The notes under the pieces were generated by a model, which saw only the letters and a list, made by a program, of their open reading frames with translations, ran no database searches and was not told where the DNA came from. The translations under genes and the position numbers were made by a program. This document shows, piece after piece, positions 36,934 through 45,734 of a stretch of DNA of 64,000 nt; positions within the stretch are counted from its first letter, which is position 1, and the number at the start of each line of letters is the position of its first letter. Source of the stretch: UBA10649 sp963755335 (GTDB lineage Bacteria > Actinomycetota > Actinomycetes > S36-B12); assembly GCA_963755335.1 (NCBI GenBank), contig CAVWJW010000008.1, positions 496,001 to 560,000 on the forward strand. The letters run 5' to 3'.

Positions 36934-38019
36934 ATGTCCCAACCCGTCACAGGTGACCGTCACGCGCTGGTCGTGGGCGCTACCGGCATCGCCGGCCAGG
37001 CGCTGTGCCATGAGCTGGTCGACCAGGGGTGGGCGGTCACCGGGGTCTCCCGTCGGTCGGCAGTCGACATCCCAGGGGTGTCATCGATCCTCGTGGACCT
37101 CACGGATCCCGACGCCGTGGTGGCCCAGCTCGGCTCGGTGGCCCCGACGGCGGTCTTCTTCGCCGTCTGGATGCGGATGCCGACGGAGGCCGAGAACATC
37201 GCCGTCAACAGCGGCATCGTCCGCGACGTGCTCGCTGCGGTGGCACCGGGTGGGACGGTCCGGCACGTGTCGCTGATGACGGGACTCAAGCACTACCTCG
37301 GCCCGTTCGAGGCCTACGCCCAGGGCGCCAGCCGCGAGACGCCGTTCCACGAGTACGAACCACGACTCGAACTGCCCAACTTCTACTACGCCCAGGAGGA
37401 CGAACTGTGGGCGTCCGCCGCCCAGCACGGCTTCTCCTGGAGCACGCATCGCTCCCACACGGTCATCGGGTTCGCCGTCGGCAACGCCATGAACATGGGC
37501 ATGACCCTGTCGGTGCAGGCGGCCCTGTGCAAGGAACTGGGCCGGCCGTTCATCTTCCCGGGCAACGAGGTGCAGTGGAACGGCCTGACGGACATGACCG
37601 ACGCGGACCTGCTCGCCCGCCAGATGGTGTGGACCGCTTCGACCGAGGGCCTGCCGAGCCAGGCGTACAACACCGCCAATGGCGACGTCTTCCGCTGGAA
37701 GTGGATGTGGCCACGGATCGCTGAACTGCTGGGCGTCGAGCCGGAGGGCTACGACACGGCACCGCGGCCCCTCGTCGAGCAGATGGTCGGTATGGAGGCG
37801 GCCTGGGCCGCCATCGCCGCGCGCGAGGGACTCGTGGAGGGCGAGCTGAGCCGGGTCGCGTCGTGGTGGCACACCGACGCCGACATGAATCGTCCCCTGG
37901 AGTGCTTCACCGACATGGCCAACAGCCGCCGGCATGGCTTCATGGACGCCAGCGTCTCCCTGGATTCCTTCGGCGCCCTGTTCGAGCGCCTGCGCCGCGA
38001 GCGCGTCATCCCGGCGTAG
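36934..38019 (+). CDS. PRISE-like SDR (progesterone 5-beta-reductase/iridoid synthase type)
   Basis: 361-residue extended SDR. The Rossmann motif VVGATGIAGQALCHEL is at about 12-27. HVSLMTGLKHYLGPF corresponds to the segment holding the unusual catalytic Lys of PRISE enzymes (GxKHYxGP), and FYYAQEDELW holds the catalytic Tyr; WSTHRSHTVIGFAVGNAMN follows. Known members reduce activated C=C bonds of enones or enals, or act as aldehyde reductases in bacteria. AAGGAG precedes the ATG. It heads an operon with the cupin and SDR genes under a TNGTTCAGTA-type promoter. Confidence 0.8.
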   Translation: MSQPVTGDRHALVVGATGIAGQALCHELVDQGWAVTGVSRRSAVDIPGVSSILVDLTDPDAVVAQLGSVAPTAVFFAVWMRMPTEAENIAVNSGIVRDVLAAVAPGGTVRHVSLMTGLKHYLGPFEAYAQGASRETPFHEYEPRLELPNFYYAQEDELWASAAQHGFSWSTHRSHTVIGFAVGNAMNMGMTLSVQAALCKELGRPFIFPGNEVQWNGLTDMTDADLLARQMVWTASTEGLPSQAYNTANGDVFRWKWMWPRIAELLGVEPEGYDTAPRPLVEQMVGMEAAWAAIAAREGLVEGELSRVASWWHTDADMNRPLECFTDMANSRRHGFMDASVSLDSFGALFERLRRERVIPA

Positions 38020-38030
38020 GGGCAGAATGC

Positions 38031-38423
38031 ATGCTGAGGATCCTCACCACCGACATGGAGCCCATCTCCGAGCATCACGGCACTGTCACGAGCTGGTTCA
38101 TGTACCCGAAGGAGTCGTTGCGGAGCGCGACCGAGGGCTCCTACCTCGAGTTCGTCAACGAGTTCCAGCTCGACCCGGGCGTGTCCATCGAGCCGCATCG
38201 TCACAACTCGCACGAGTTCTACTACGTGCTGAAGGGTGGCGGCACGATGCGCGTGGGCGATGAGGAGCGGGAGATGGTGCCGGGCGAGATGGTGCACATC
38301 GGCCCCGACGAGGCGCACTCACTTCGGGCCGGCGACGAAGGCGTGCGCTGCTTCGCCTTCGCGGTCAGCTTCATGCAGCCCGGCGAGTCGTACTCGGTCG
38401 CCGACTTCGACAACTGGCACTAG
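38031..38423 (+). CDS. Single-domain cupin protein
   Basis: 130-residue cupin_2 protein. The metal motif reads G(X)5HxH(X)3,4E: PGVSIEPHRHNSHEFYYVLKGGG, with a second motif GEMVHIGPDEAHSL carrying the fourth ligand His. It may be a metal-dependent isomerase or dioxygenase, or a small-molecule sensor; sequence alone does not decide. It begins 11 bases after the PRISE-like gene and is followed by an SDR after 34 bases, so it is probably part of the catabolic operon. Confidence 0.8.
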   Translation: MLRILTTDMEPISEHHGTVTSWFMYPKESLRSATEGSYLEFVNEFQLDPGVSIEPHRHNSHEFYYVLKGGGTMRVGDEEREMVPGEMVHIGPDEAHSLRAGDEGVRCFAFAVSFMQPGESYSVADFDNWH

Positions 38424-38457
38424 CCATGATGGCGCCCCGTGCGCCAAGGAGGTTCTG

Positions 38458-39243
38458 ATGAGCGGCAGAGTGGCTGGCAAGTGCATCGTCATCACCGGCG
38501 CCGGCAGCGGCATGGGCCGGGCATTCGCGCTCGGTCTCGCCCGCGAGGGTGCGACGGTGGGCGTCGTCGACCTCGATGCCGGGTCCGCGGAACGGGTGGT
38601 CGCCGAACTCGAGGCCGAGGGACTCACGGGGATCGCCCTGTCCGCCGACGTGAGCAAGCGCGACCAGGTGGTGGCCGCACTCGACGCCTTCGTGTCGGAG
38701 GCCGGCCGGCTCGACGTGCTCTTCAACAACGCCGGGTTCAACATCCCGATGCACCTTCTCGACGTCACCGACGAGAACTGGCATTCGATCATGGACGTGA
38801 ACGCGTTCGGCGTCCTGCTGGGCATCCAGGAGGGCGCTCGCCGGATGATCCCCACCGGCGGCGGCAAGATCGTGAACACGTCGTCGATCGCCGGACGTCA
38901 GGGCTATCCGAGCTTCGCCCCCTACTCGGCGAGCAAGTTCGCCGTCAACGCGCTTACGCAGGCAGCGGCCCGCGGACTCGCGGAGTACAACATCACGTGC
39001 AATGCGTTCGCTCCAGGCGTGGTGGCCACGCCGCTGTGGAACAAGCTGGACGAGGACCTGATGAGCATCGGCGACTCGACCAAGCCCGGGCAGGCGATCG
39101 AGGACTTCTCGGCGGGCATCCTGCGCGGCCGGGCGGCGGCTCCGGAGGAGATCGTCGGCACCGCCCTCTACCTGGCGTCCTCGGACTCGGACTACCTCAC
39201 CGGGCAGGTCATCATGATTGATGGTGGAATGGTTCTGGTCTAG
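38458..39243 (+). CDS. Short-chain dehydrogenase/reductase
   Basis: 261-residue classical SDR: TGAGSGMG (about 13-20), DLDAGS after beta2 (NAD preference), NNAG (about 88), Ser in IVNTSSIAG, YSASK, and C-terminal VIMIDGGM. A normal-length, intact enzyme probably oxidising a hydroxyl group in the island's pathway. AAGGAGG at 38446-38452 is a near-ideal ribosome binding site. Last gene of the first island operon; the XRE-cupin regulator follows 82 bases later. Confidence 0.9.
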   Translation: MSGRVAGKCIVITGAGSGMGRAFALGLAREGATVGVVDLDAGSAERVVAELEAEGLTGIALSADVSKRDQVVAALDAFVSEAGRLDVLFNNAGFNIPMHLLDVTDENWHSIMDVNAFGVLLGIQEGARRMIPTGGGKIVNTSSIAGRQGYPSFAPYSASKFAVNALTQAAARGLAEYNITCNAFAPGVVATPLWNKLDEDLMSIGDSTKPGQAIEDFSAGILRGRAAAPEEIVGTALYLASSDSDYLTGQVIMIDGGMVLV

Positions 39244-39325
39244 ATGAGTAGGCAGCGAGCCGTTTACGGCCAGGCAATGGCAGGCAGGTACGCTCACAAA
39301 CACCGGCGGAAGAGGGGGGCACGGC

Positions 39326-40051
39326 GTGACGGATACGGTCGTTGACGCCGCCGATCAGCCCCGCGCCGATGCCGTCGTGAACCTCGGCTCACGACTCAAG
39401 GACGTCCGGCTCCGGTCGGGCATGTCCCTGCGCGAGGTGGCCCGCCAGCTGAGTGTGTCGCCGTCCTTCATCTCGCAGATGGAGAACGGCAAGTCGCAGC
39501 CGTCGGTCGCCACGCTGTACTCGATGGCCCAGTTGCTCGGCGTCTCGATCGACGAGCTGTTCCGCCCCGACGGCCGTCCCGAGCAGGTGCCGCCGCCGTC
39601 GATGACGGTGACCGACCCCGTGCACGGGACGGTGAGCCGCTCCGACTTCAGCTCGCCCGCCGACGCGTGGACCCACGAGGGCGACGTCGAGCGGATCTCC
39701 ATCGTGCACCCGACCGACCGGCCCAGGCTGGTCATGGACTCCGGTGTCATCTGGGAGCAGCTCGCATCGAACCGCGACCGCAACCTGGACTTCATGGAGA
39801 TCATCTACCCGGCCGGCAGCAGCTCGACGAACGACGGACGGATGCTGCGCCATCAGGGCATGGAGTACGGCTACCTGCTCAGTGGCGTGCTCGAGATCAC
39901 GTACGGCTTCGACACCTACCGGCTCGAGCCAGGTGAGTCGATGTCGCTGGATCCGTCCGTCCCGCATCTGCTCACCAATCCGGGCACCACACCCGCCCGC
40001 GGCATCTGGGTGGTCCACCACTTCGTGCCGCCGGAGGGCTCCGACGGCTGA
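39326..40051 (+). CDS. XRE-type HTH regulator with C-terminal cupin sensor
   Basis: 241-residue regulator. Residues about 20-77 are an XRE helix-turn-helix (LGSRLKDVRLRSGMSLREVARQLSVSPSFISQMENGKSQPS); about 150-235 is a cupin (HQGMEYGYLLSGVLEITYGFDTYRLEPGESMSLDPSVPHLLTN). This architecture is common for repressors or activators of amine, sugar-acid and aldehyde catabolism, with the cupin binding a pathway intermediate. It is the only transcription factor gene in the island, so it is the leading candidate to bind the TNGTTCAGTA sites; that is inference. GTG start. Confidence 0.9.
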   Translation: MTDTVVDAADQPRADAVVNLGSRLKDVRLRSGMSLREVARQLSVSPSFISQMENGKSQPSVATLYSMAQLLGVSIDELFRPDGRPEQVPPPSMTVTDPVHGTVSRSDFSSPADAWTHEGDVERISIVHPTDRPRLVMDSGVIWEQLASNRDRNLDFMEIIYPAGSSSTNDGRMLRHQGMEYGYLLSGVLEITYGFDTYRLEPGESMSLDPSVPHLLTNPGTTPARGIWVVHHFVPPEGSDG

Positions 40052-40083
40052 ATCCTCCCGGGCATGTGAATCCTCCCGGCCAT

Positions 40084-40146
40084 TTGTTCAGTAATGGTGG
40101 ACAGGTGACCCCTCAATTCCTAGAGTGTGGCAAGCATTGCTGAACA
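40084..40146 (+). promoter_or_regulatory. Promoter flanked by two inverted TNGTTCAGTA-type sites
   Basis: A -35 TGGACA (40098-40103), 17 bases and a -10 TAGAGT (40121-40126). TTGTTCAGTA (40084-40093) sits five bases before the -35; the inverted half CTGAACA (40140-40146) lies downstream near +7. The dehydrogenase operon starts at 40171. Confidence 0.7.
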
Positions 40147-40170
40147 CTTACAGGAGAGGGACGGGCAGCC

Positions 40171-41148
40171 ATGAAGGCTCTTCAGTTCACAGCCCCGGGC
40201 GCCTTCGGCGTCAATGACATCGACGTGCCGGCCATCGCCGATGACGAGGTGCTGCTGGCGAGTCGGGCGGTGGGCATCTGTCATTCGGACATCGAACTGC
40301 TCGAGGGCCGCTACATCATCCCGTTCGGTTACCCGATCATCCCGGGACACGAATGGTCGGCCGAGGTCGTCGACACCGGCGCGAAGGTGTCCGGGCTGAA
40401 GTCGGGCGACCGGGTCGTGGGCGAGTGCGTCATCGGCATGGAGCACTTCGGCTTCAGCATCAGCGGCGCCGGCGCGGAGTACTTCGTCGCCAAGGAGTCG
40501 TGGCTGCACAAGCTGCCGGACAACCTCAGCTGGACGCAGGGGGCGCTTGTCGAGCCGTTCAGCTGCGGGTACTACGCGACCGTCCGTGCCGACAACCTCG
40601 ACGGCAGCGACACGGCGGTGGTCCTGGGAGCCGGTCCCATCGGACTGGGCGTGGTCGCCGCCGCCTCCGCGAAGGGTGCTCGGGTGATCGTCGCTGAGCC
40701 ATCGGCAGCGCGCGTCGAGATCGCCAAGCGACTCGGAGCGGACGTCGCGGTGGATCCGACGAGCGCGTCCTTCCTCGACGACGTCCTGGAGCTGACCGGA
40801 GGCAAGGGCGCCAGCGTGGTGTTCGAGGCCAGTGGGAAGCCCGCGGCCATGGCATCAGCGCTCGAGGTGGCCGGCTTCCGCGCTCGGCTGGTCTACATCG
40901 GCATCGACGTCGGCGGCAGTGCGCCGGCGAAGCTCGGACTGTTCCAGTCCAAGGAGCTGCAGGCGCGCGGGATCATCGGATCCCCGGGAGTGTGGCCACA
41001 GACGATCTCCTTCCTCGCCCGCACGGGCATCGACCTCACGCCACTGGTGACCCGCACCTTCTCGCTCGACGAGGCGGACAAGGCGATCCAGACGGTGCTC
41101 GACGACAAGGACCAGGTCAAGGTCCACTACACCTCGTCCGCAGGCTGA
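40171..41148 (+). CDS. Zinc-type alcohol dehydrogenase lacking the structural zinc lobe
   Basis: 325-residue medium-chain dehydrogenase, polyol-dehydrogenase-like. Catalytic zinc ligands Cys37 (GICHSD) and His60-Glu61 (PGHEW) are present, and the NAD fold has VVLGAGPIGLGV. The four-Cys structural zinc loop normally after GDRV is absent: the sequence goes from GDRVVGECVIG straight to GAGAEYFV. The protein is also short for the family. It probably oxidises a secondary hydroxyl of a polyol. CAGGAGAGGG precedes the ATG. First gene of an operon continuing through two more dehydrogenases, a hydrolase and a ligase. Confidence 0.85.
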   Translation: MKALQFTAPGAFGVNDIDVPAIADDEVLLASRAVGICHSDIELLEGRYIIPFGYPIIPGHEWSAEVVDTGAKVSGLKSGDRVVGECVIGMEHFGFSISGAGAEYFVAKESWLHKLPDNLSWTQGALVEPFSCGYYATVRADNLDGSDTAVVLGAGPIGLGVVAAASAKGARVIVAEPSAARVEIAKRLGADVAVDPTSASFLDDVLELTGGKGASVVFEASGKPAAMASALEVAGFRARLVYIGIDVGGSAPAKLGLFQSKELQARGIIGSPGVWPQTISFLARTGIDLTPLVTRTFSLDEADKAIQTVLDDKDQVKVHYTSSAG

Positions 41149-41150
41149 TC

Positions 41151-42203
41151 ATGAAGGCCGGAGTCCTCTACGCGCCCGGTGATCTTCGGGTCGAGGAACG
41201 CCCTGATCCGCAGTACGGCGACGACGACCTCGTGGTGCAGGTGACCTACAACGGGCTGTGCGGCACGGATGCGACGGAGTACGCGAAGGGCCCGATGATG
41301 GTCCCGCTCACGACGCCGCATCCGGGCAGCGGGCATGTCGGGCCCACCACGCTGGGCCACGAGTTCATCGGCACCGTGGTGGCCGCTGGTGCGAACGCGC
41401 TGCATCGAGTGGGCGAGCGCATCGCCTGCGGTGCCGGCGTCTCGTGCGGGCAGTGCGCGTGGTGCCGGGCGGGCCGGACGAACCTGTGCGCGAAGTACTA
41501 CACGCTCGGCCTGAGCATCGACGGCGGGCTGGCGGAGTTCGTCGCGGCACCCTCGGGGATCTGCGTGCGTATCCCCGACAGCTGCCCGGACCTGGATGCG
41601 GCGCTCGCGCAGCCGCTTGCCGTGGGCATGCACAGCGTCCGGCGCGCTCATGTGGAGCCCGGCGATGTCGTGGTGCTGCTCGGCGTGGGTGCCATCGGAT
41701 CGTTCATCTGCTCGGCGTTGAGCGGCCACGACGGTCCCGTCATCGCCATGGACATCGACGCGGACCGGCTCGCCGTCGCGACCAGCCTCGGCGCTTCGCA
41801 GACCGTCCTCATCACGCCCGACATCACGCCGGCCGAGATCCGCGGCCTGCTTCCTGACGGCGCTCAGGCGGTGTTCGAGACATCTGGAGTACTCGGATCG
41901 GCGGAGCGGGCCTTCGCGCTCGCCGCGCGGGGCGGCAATGTCGTGCTGGTGGGCCTCAACAAGACCCCTCAGCCCCTGAACCTGGCCGACATCGTCCTGC
42001 GCGAGGTCAACGTCCAGACGACCGTGGCCCATGTGTGCGGCACCGATATCCCGGAGGCATTGGCCCTTCTCGACCGCGTGCACCTGTCGGAGGTGCTGCC
42101 GGCGTATGCCGTGCCGCTGGATGACGTGGTGGCGCGCGGACTCGAGCCGCTCGTCGCGGGTACCGCCAACGGCAAGATCCTCGTGGACCCCCGACATGGC
42201 TGA
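41151..42203 (+). CDS. Zinc alcohol dehydrogenase, butanediol-dehydrogenase-like
   Basis: 350-residue MDR enzyme. Catalytic zinc Cys in YNGLCGTDATEY and GHEF; the structural zinc site CGQCAWCRAGRTNLC is complete (four Cys). NAD fold VVLLGVGAIGSF. The HPGSGHVGPTTLGHEF insertion resembles (R,R)-butanediol dehydrogenases and their relatives, which oxidise vicinal diols to hydroxyketones. It starts two bases after the upstream stop and overlaps the next start by eight bases, so the three are tightly coupled. Confidence 0.85.
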   Translation: MKAGVLYAPGDLRVEERPDPQYGDDDLVVQVTYNGLCGTDATEYAKGPMMVPLTTPHPGSGHVGPTTLGHEFIGTVVAAGANALHRVGERIACGAGVSCGQCAWCRAGRTNLCAKYYTLGLSIDGGLAEFVAAPSGICVRIPDSCPDLDAALAQPLAVGMHSVRRAHVEPGDVVVLLGVGAIGSFICSALSGHDGPVIAMDIDADRLAVATSLGASQTVLITPDITPAEIRGLLPDGAQAVFETSGVLGSAERAFALAARGGNVVLVGLNKTPQPLNLADIVLREVNVQTTVAHVCGTDIPEALALLDRVHLSEVLPAYAVPLDDVVARGLEPLVAGTANGKILVDPRHG

Positions 42204-43077
42204 CGTCGCGATCCTCGGCACCGGGCGCATGGGCGGGGCAATGGCCCGCAAGCTCGGCGAGGCCGGCCACCACGTCATCGCATGGAACCGCACCGTTGCG
42301 GCGGCCGAGGCCGTGGTCGCCGATTCCGGTGGCGTGGTCGCCGCCACGCCGGCAGCCGCAGTGGCCTCCGCCGACCTGGTGATCAGCATGCTGGCCGACG
42401 GCCCGACCACCAGGGCCGTCCTCCTGGATCCGGACCTCCTGGACGTCCTGCGTCCGCGCACCGTCGTCTGCGACATGGCCACGAGCGGGGTGGCGGCCGC
42501 TCGTGAGCTGGACGCGGCCCTCACAGCCGCCGGCGCCCGGTTCGTCGATGCTCCGGTGTCCGGCAGCGTCCCGACCATCGCGGCTGGGCAGCTGCTCGTC
42601 ATGGCCAGTGGCGACCGCAGCGGCGTGGACGAGGCCGAGCCGGTACTGAGGACGTTCGCCAAGAAGGTGGCCTACCTGGGCGAAGCAGGAGCCGGCCAGG
42701 CCATGAAGCTGGCGGTGAACCTCGTCGTGTTCACGCTCAACTCGGCCCTGAGCGAGGCGTTGACCATCGCGACGAGTGCTGGCGTACCGGCCGACGCCGT
42801 CTACGACATCTTCCAGGACAGCGTCATCGCCGCGCCCTTCGTCAACTACAAGCGGGCGGCCTATCTCGACTCGTCGACCCCGGTGGCGATGAGTCTCGCG
42901 CTGACGCTGAAGGACATGAACCTCATCACCGGCTTCGCGAATGAGCGGGGCGTCGATGCGGTCGTCGCGGAGGCCGTCCGCGACGAGGTGGCGCGCGCCT
43001 GCGCGAACGGGTTCGGTGATGCCGACATGGCCGGCCTTGCCCGCTTCCTTGAATCGGAGTCGAAGGGAACGCCATGA
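42196..43077 (+). CDS. 3-Hydroxyisobutyrate-dehydrogenase-family oxidoreductase
   Basis: 293-residue beta-hydroxyacid dehydrogenase. Rossmann start VAILGTGRMGGAMARKLGEAGH, substrate-binding FVDAPVSGSVPTIAAGQL (about 115-132), and catalytic Lys in GAGQAMKLAVN (about 170). The family oxidises 3-hydroxyacids such as 3-hydroxyisobutyrate, tartronate semialdehyde or 4-hydroxybutyrate analogues. It overlaps the dehydrogenase upstream and the hydrolase downstream (ATGA). Its product, a semialdehyde, could feed a later ligase or dehydrogenase step; the assignment is open. Confidence 0.85.
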   Translation: MADVAILGTGRMGGAMARKLGEAGHHVIAWNRTVAAAEAVVADSGGVVAATPAAAVASADLVISMLADGPTTRAVLLDPDLLDVLRPRTVVCDMATSGVAAARELDAALTAAGARFVDAPVSGSVPTIAAGQLLVMASGDRSGVDEAEPVLRTFAKKVAYLGEAGAGQAMKLAVNLVVFTLNSALSEALTIATSAGVPADAVYDIFQDSVIAAPFVNYKRAAYLDSSTPVAMSLALTLKDMNLITGFANERGVDAVVAEAVRDEVARACANGFGDADMAGLARFLESESKGTP

Positions 43078-43991
43078 CCGAACGCCTCGATGTCGAGTTC
43101 ACCAGCGAGGGCGCGACGGTGCGCGCCTGGCTCTACGTTCCCGACGGTGCCGGCCCGCATCCAGCCGTCGTGCTCGCAGGCGGCTGGTGCTACGTCCGTG
43201 AACTGGTGATGCCGTACTACGCGCAGGCGTTCGCCGAGCGTGGCATCGCCGCGCTGGTCTTCGACTACCGGAACCTCGGCGTGTCCGACGGCGAGCCGCG
43301 CCAGCATCTGGATCCCTGGATGCAGATTCGCGACTACCAGAACGCGATCAGCTTCCTGACCACCCGCAGCGAGGTTGATGCCGAGCGCATCGGGGCCTGG
43401 GGCATCTCGTACTCCGGAGGTCACGTCATCGTACTCGCGGCAACCGACCCGCGGGTCAAGGTGATCGTCAGCCAGATCCCCGTGGTCGACGGCTACGAGA
43501 ACATGCGCCGCGTGCACGGCACCATGGGGTATCGCAAGCTCTGGGCGGCGATCCTTGACGATCGCGAGCGCCGCTTCGCCGATCCGGACACCCGTCTGCA
43601 CATCCCGCACGCCACTGCTGAGCCCGAGCGCGACCTGTCGACGTGGCCCTTCCCCGAGACCTTCCACACCTTCGCGGCGCTCAAGGCAGCGGAGGCGCCG
43701 CTGTACCAGAACAGCAGCACCGTCGAATCGGTCGACCTGCTGCTGAACTACGACATCATCCCGTTCGCGCGACGCGTCTACGACACTCCGACGCTGATGA
43801 TCGTCGCTGAAGGCGACGACCTGACACTGTGGGACCTTGAGATCGGTGCCTACAACGCACTGCCGACGGCCAAGAAGAGGCTGCACGTGCTTCCGCACAC
43901 CACGCACATGACGTTGTACAGCGACCAGAGCAAGCTCCAGGTGGCGGCGCGCGAGGCGACGAACTGGTTCGTCGATCACCTGCTGACCTGA
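43074..43991 (+). CDS. Alpha/beta hydrolase (DLH/acetylxylan-esterase-like)
   Basis: 305-residue cytoplasmic serine hydrolase. VVLAGGWCYVRE (oxyanion region) at about 33-44, nucleophile Ser in GAWGISYSGG (about 117-126), acid in MIVAEGDD (about 250) and His in LPHTTHMTLY (about 283). The fold and GISYSGGH motif resemble alpha/beta hydrolases acting on esters, lactones or acyl conjugates. Its position between an oxidoreductase and an acyl-CoA ligase suggests it opens a lactone or ester before CoA activation, but this is inference. The ATG overlaps the upstream stop. Confidence 0.8.
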   Translation: MTERLDVEFTSEGATVRAWLYVPDGAGPHPAVVLAGGWCYVRELVMPYYAQAFAERGIAALVFDYRNLGVSDGEPRQHLDPWMQIRDYQNAISFLTTRSEVDAERIGAWGISYSGGHVIVLAATDPRVKVIVSQIPVVDGYENMRRVHGTMGYRKLWAAILDDRERRFADPDTRLHIPHATAEPERDLSTWPFPETFHTFAALKAAEAPLYQNSSTVESVDLLLNYDIIPFARRVYDTPTLMIVAEGDDLTLWDLEIGAYNALPTAKKRLHVLPHTTHMTLYSDQSKLQVAAREATNWFVDHLLT

Positions 43992-43994
43992 CCC

Positions 43995-45569
43995 ATGGCG
44001 GCGACCAGCGTCCCACTGACTCCGCTCGCCTTCCTGCGGCGCGCGGCCGCGAGCCGTCGGGATGTGCGGGCGGTGATCGCGCCGGGCCGGCCGGACGTGA
44101 GCTACCCAGAACTGCTGAAGCGGGCCGACCTGCTCGCCGATGCGCTCCGAGCCGAGGGCGTCGGGACCGGCGACCGGGTCGCGGTCCTTGCGCCGAACGG
44201 CCTGCCGATGCTCGAGGCGCACTTCGGAGTGCCGGGGTGCGGCGCCGCCCTGGTGGCGCTCAACACACGGCTGGGACCCGACGAGTACGCCTACATCCTC
44301 GACCACTCAGCGGCCAGCGTGCTGATCGTCGATGCCGAGATCGCCGAGGGCCTGACGGCGGTGCTGGCGGCGCGGCCACATCTGCGGAGGGTGGTCACAA
44401 TCCCGGCCTCGGGTTCGTCCGACACCGAGTACGAGCAGTGGCTGGCGCTGACGCCGCCGGGCGTCGGCATGGTCGATCCCGCGGATGAACTCGAGCCGAT
44501 CGCGGTCAACTACACGAGCGGTACGACCGGACGGCCCAAGGGCGTTGTCTACACCCACCGCGGGGCGTACCTCAACGCGCTGGGATCCTCGGCGAGCTTC
44601 GACGTGGGTCCCGACTCGGTGTACCTGTGGACCCTGCCGATGTTCCACTGCAACGGGTGGTGCTTGGTCTGGGGCGTCACGGCCGTCGGCGCAACCCACG
44701 TGTGCCTGACGCGGCCGGATCCGCCTGCCGCGATCGCCGCCATGCATCGGCACGAGGTGACGCACCTGTGCGCGGCGCCGGTGGTGCTGACGTCCCTTGT
44801 CGCCCAGGCTGACCTGGAGGCCGCCGTCTTCGAGACGCCCGTTCGCGTCGCTGTCGGCGGGGCGCCGCCGTCGCCGGCCACCATCATGCGTGCCGAGCGC
44901 GCCGGCATGTCGGTGGTGCACCTGTACGGGATGACGGAGACCTACGGACCGTCGCTCGTCTGCACGCCGCTGCCCGAATGGTCGGGGCTGCCGTTCGAGG
45001 ACAGGGCTCGGCTGATGTCGCGTCAGGGCGTGCCCACGATCGTGGTGGACGAGGCGCGCGTGCTGGATGCGAACGGCGAGGACGTGCCGGCCAACGGCGC
45101 GACGATGGGCGAGATCGTGATCCGGTCGGCGACCGTGATGGTCGGCTATCTCGACGATCCGGCCGCGTCGGCCGCAGTGCTGCGGCCTGAGGGCCTGCAC
45201 ACCGGCGACCTGGCCGTGATGCACCCGGACGGCTACATCGAGATCCGGGATCGGGCGAAGGACATCATCATCAGCGGCGGAGAGAACATCTCGTCGGTCG
45301 AGGTGGAGCACGTCATCGCCTCCCACCCCCTCGTGGTCGAGGTGGCCGTGGTGGCTCGCCCCGACGACCGATGGGGAGAGGTGCCGGTGGCCTTCGTCAC
45401 GACGGCTCCGGGCACCGAGGTCACCGCCGAGGAGATCATCGCCCTGGTGCGCTCGCGCCTGGCCCACTTCAAGGCCCCCGCGGCTGTCGTCTTCGACGAC
45501 CTTCCGAAGACGGCCACGGGGAAGATCCGCAAGGGCGAACTGCGCGCCCGCGCGGCCGATCAGCGCTGA
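43995..45569 (+). CDS. AMP-forming acyl-CoA ligase
   Basis: 524-residue ANL-superfamily enzyme activating a carboxylic acid with ATP and CoA. Motifs: A3 YTSGTTGRPKGVVYTH (about 172-187), A5 YGMTETYG (about 312-319), A7 HTGDLAVM, A8 IEIRDRAKDIIISGGENIS (about 414-432), and A10 PKTATGKIRKGEL with catalytic Lys. It is most like medium-chain or aryl acyl-CoA synthetases. The substrate is probably a carboxylic acid made by the enzymes encoded upstream. It begins three bases after the hydrolase stop; a hairpin follows its end. Confidence 0.9.
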   Translation: MAATSVPLTPLAFLRRAAASRRDVRAVIAPGRPDVSYPELLKRADLLADALRAEGVGTGDRVAVLAPNGLPMLEAHFGVPGCGAALVALNTRLGPDEYAYILDHSAASVLIVDAEIAEGLTAVLAARPHLRRVVTIPASGSSDTEYEQWLALTPPGVGMVDPADELEPIAVNYTSGTTGRPKGVVYTHRGAYLNALGSSASFDVGPDSVYLWTLPMFHCNGWCLVWGVTAVGATHVCLTRPDPPAAIAAMHRHEVTHLCAAPVVLTSLVAQADLEAAVFETPVRVAVGGAPPSPATIMRAERAGMSVVHLYGMTETYGPSLVCTPLPEWSGLPFEDRARLMSRQGVPTIVVDEARVLDANGEDVPANGATMGEIVIRSATVMVGYLDDPAASAAVLRPEGLHTGDLAVMHPDGYIEIRDRAKDIIISGGENISSVEVEHVIASHPLVVEVAVVARPDDRWGEVPVAFVTTAPGTEVTAEEIIALVRSRLAHFKAPAAVVFDDLPKTATGKIRKGELRARAADQR

Positions 45570-45575
45570 AAACGG

Positions 45576-45608
45576 GCGCTCTGGGGTCGGGCTGTGCAGC
45601 CAGAGCGC
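45576..45608 (+). terminator. Terminator after the acyl-CoA ligase
   Basis: GCGCTCTGG (45576-45584) pairs perfectly with CCAGAGCGC (45600-45608) around a 15-base loop, seven bases after the ligase stop and before the ABC transporter promoter. Confidence 0.65.
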
Positions 45609-45644
45609 ACGAAACGGACGTTATCAAGCCGTTATGTAAATCTA

Positions 45645-45673
45645 TTGTGAACAGCGCGGCTACTTCGTACAGT
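45645..45673 (+). promoter_or_regulatory. ABC transporter promoter
   Basis: A -35 TTGTGA (45645-45650), a 17-base spacer and a -10 TACAGT (45668-45673). The -35 overlaps TTGTGAACAG, an inverted TNGTTCAGTA-like half. Confidence 0.75.
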
Positions 45674-45684
45674 CTGGCTAAACG

Positions 45685-45702
45685 TTGTGGTGATAACCAC
45701 AA
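45685..45702. promoter_or_regulatory. Dyad operator just downstream of the ABC promoter
   Basis: TTGTGGT-GATA-ACCACAA: perfect seven-base arms around a four-base spacer, placed about +5 to +22 relative to the promoter, a typical repressor position. It differs from the TNGTTCAGTA motif, so a second regulator is possible. Confidence 0.6.
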
Positions 45703-45734
45703 TCTAACGATTCCGGACCGGTTCGGGAGGCGGA

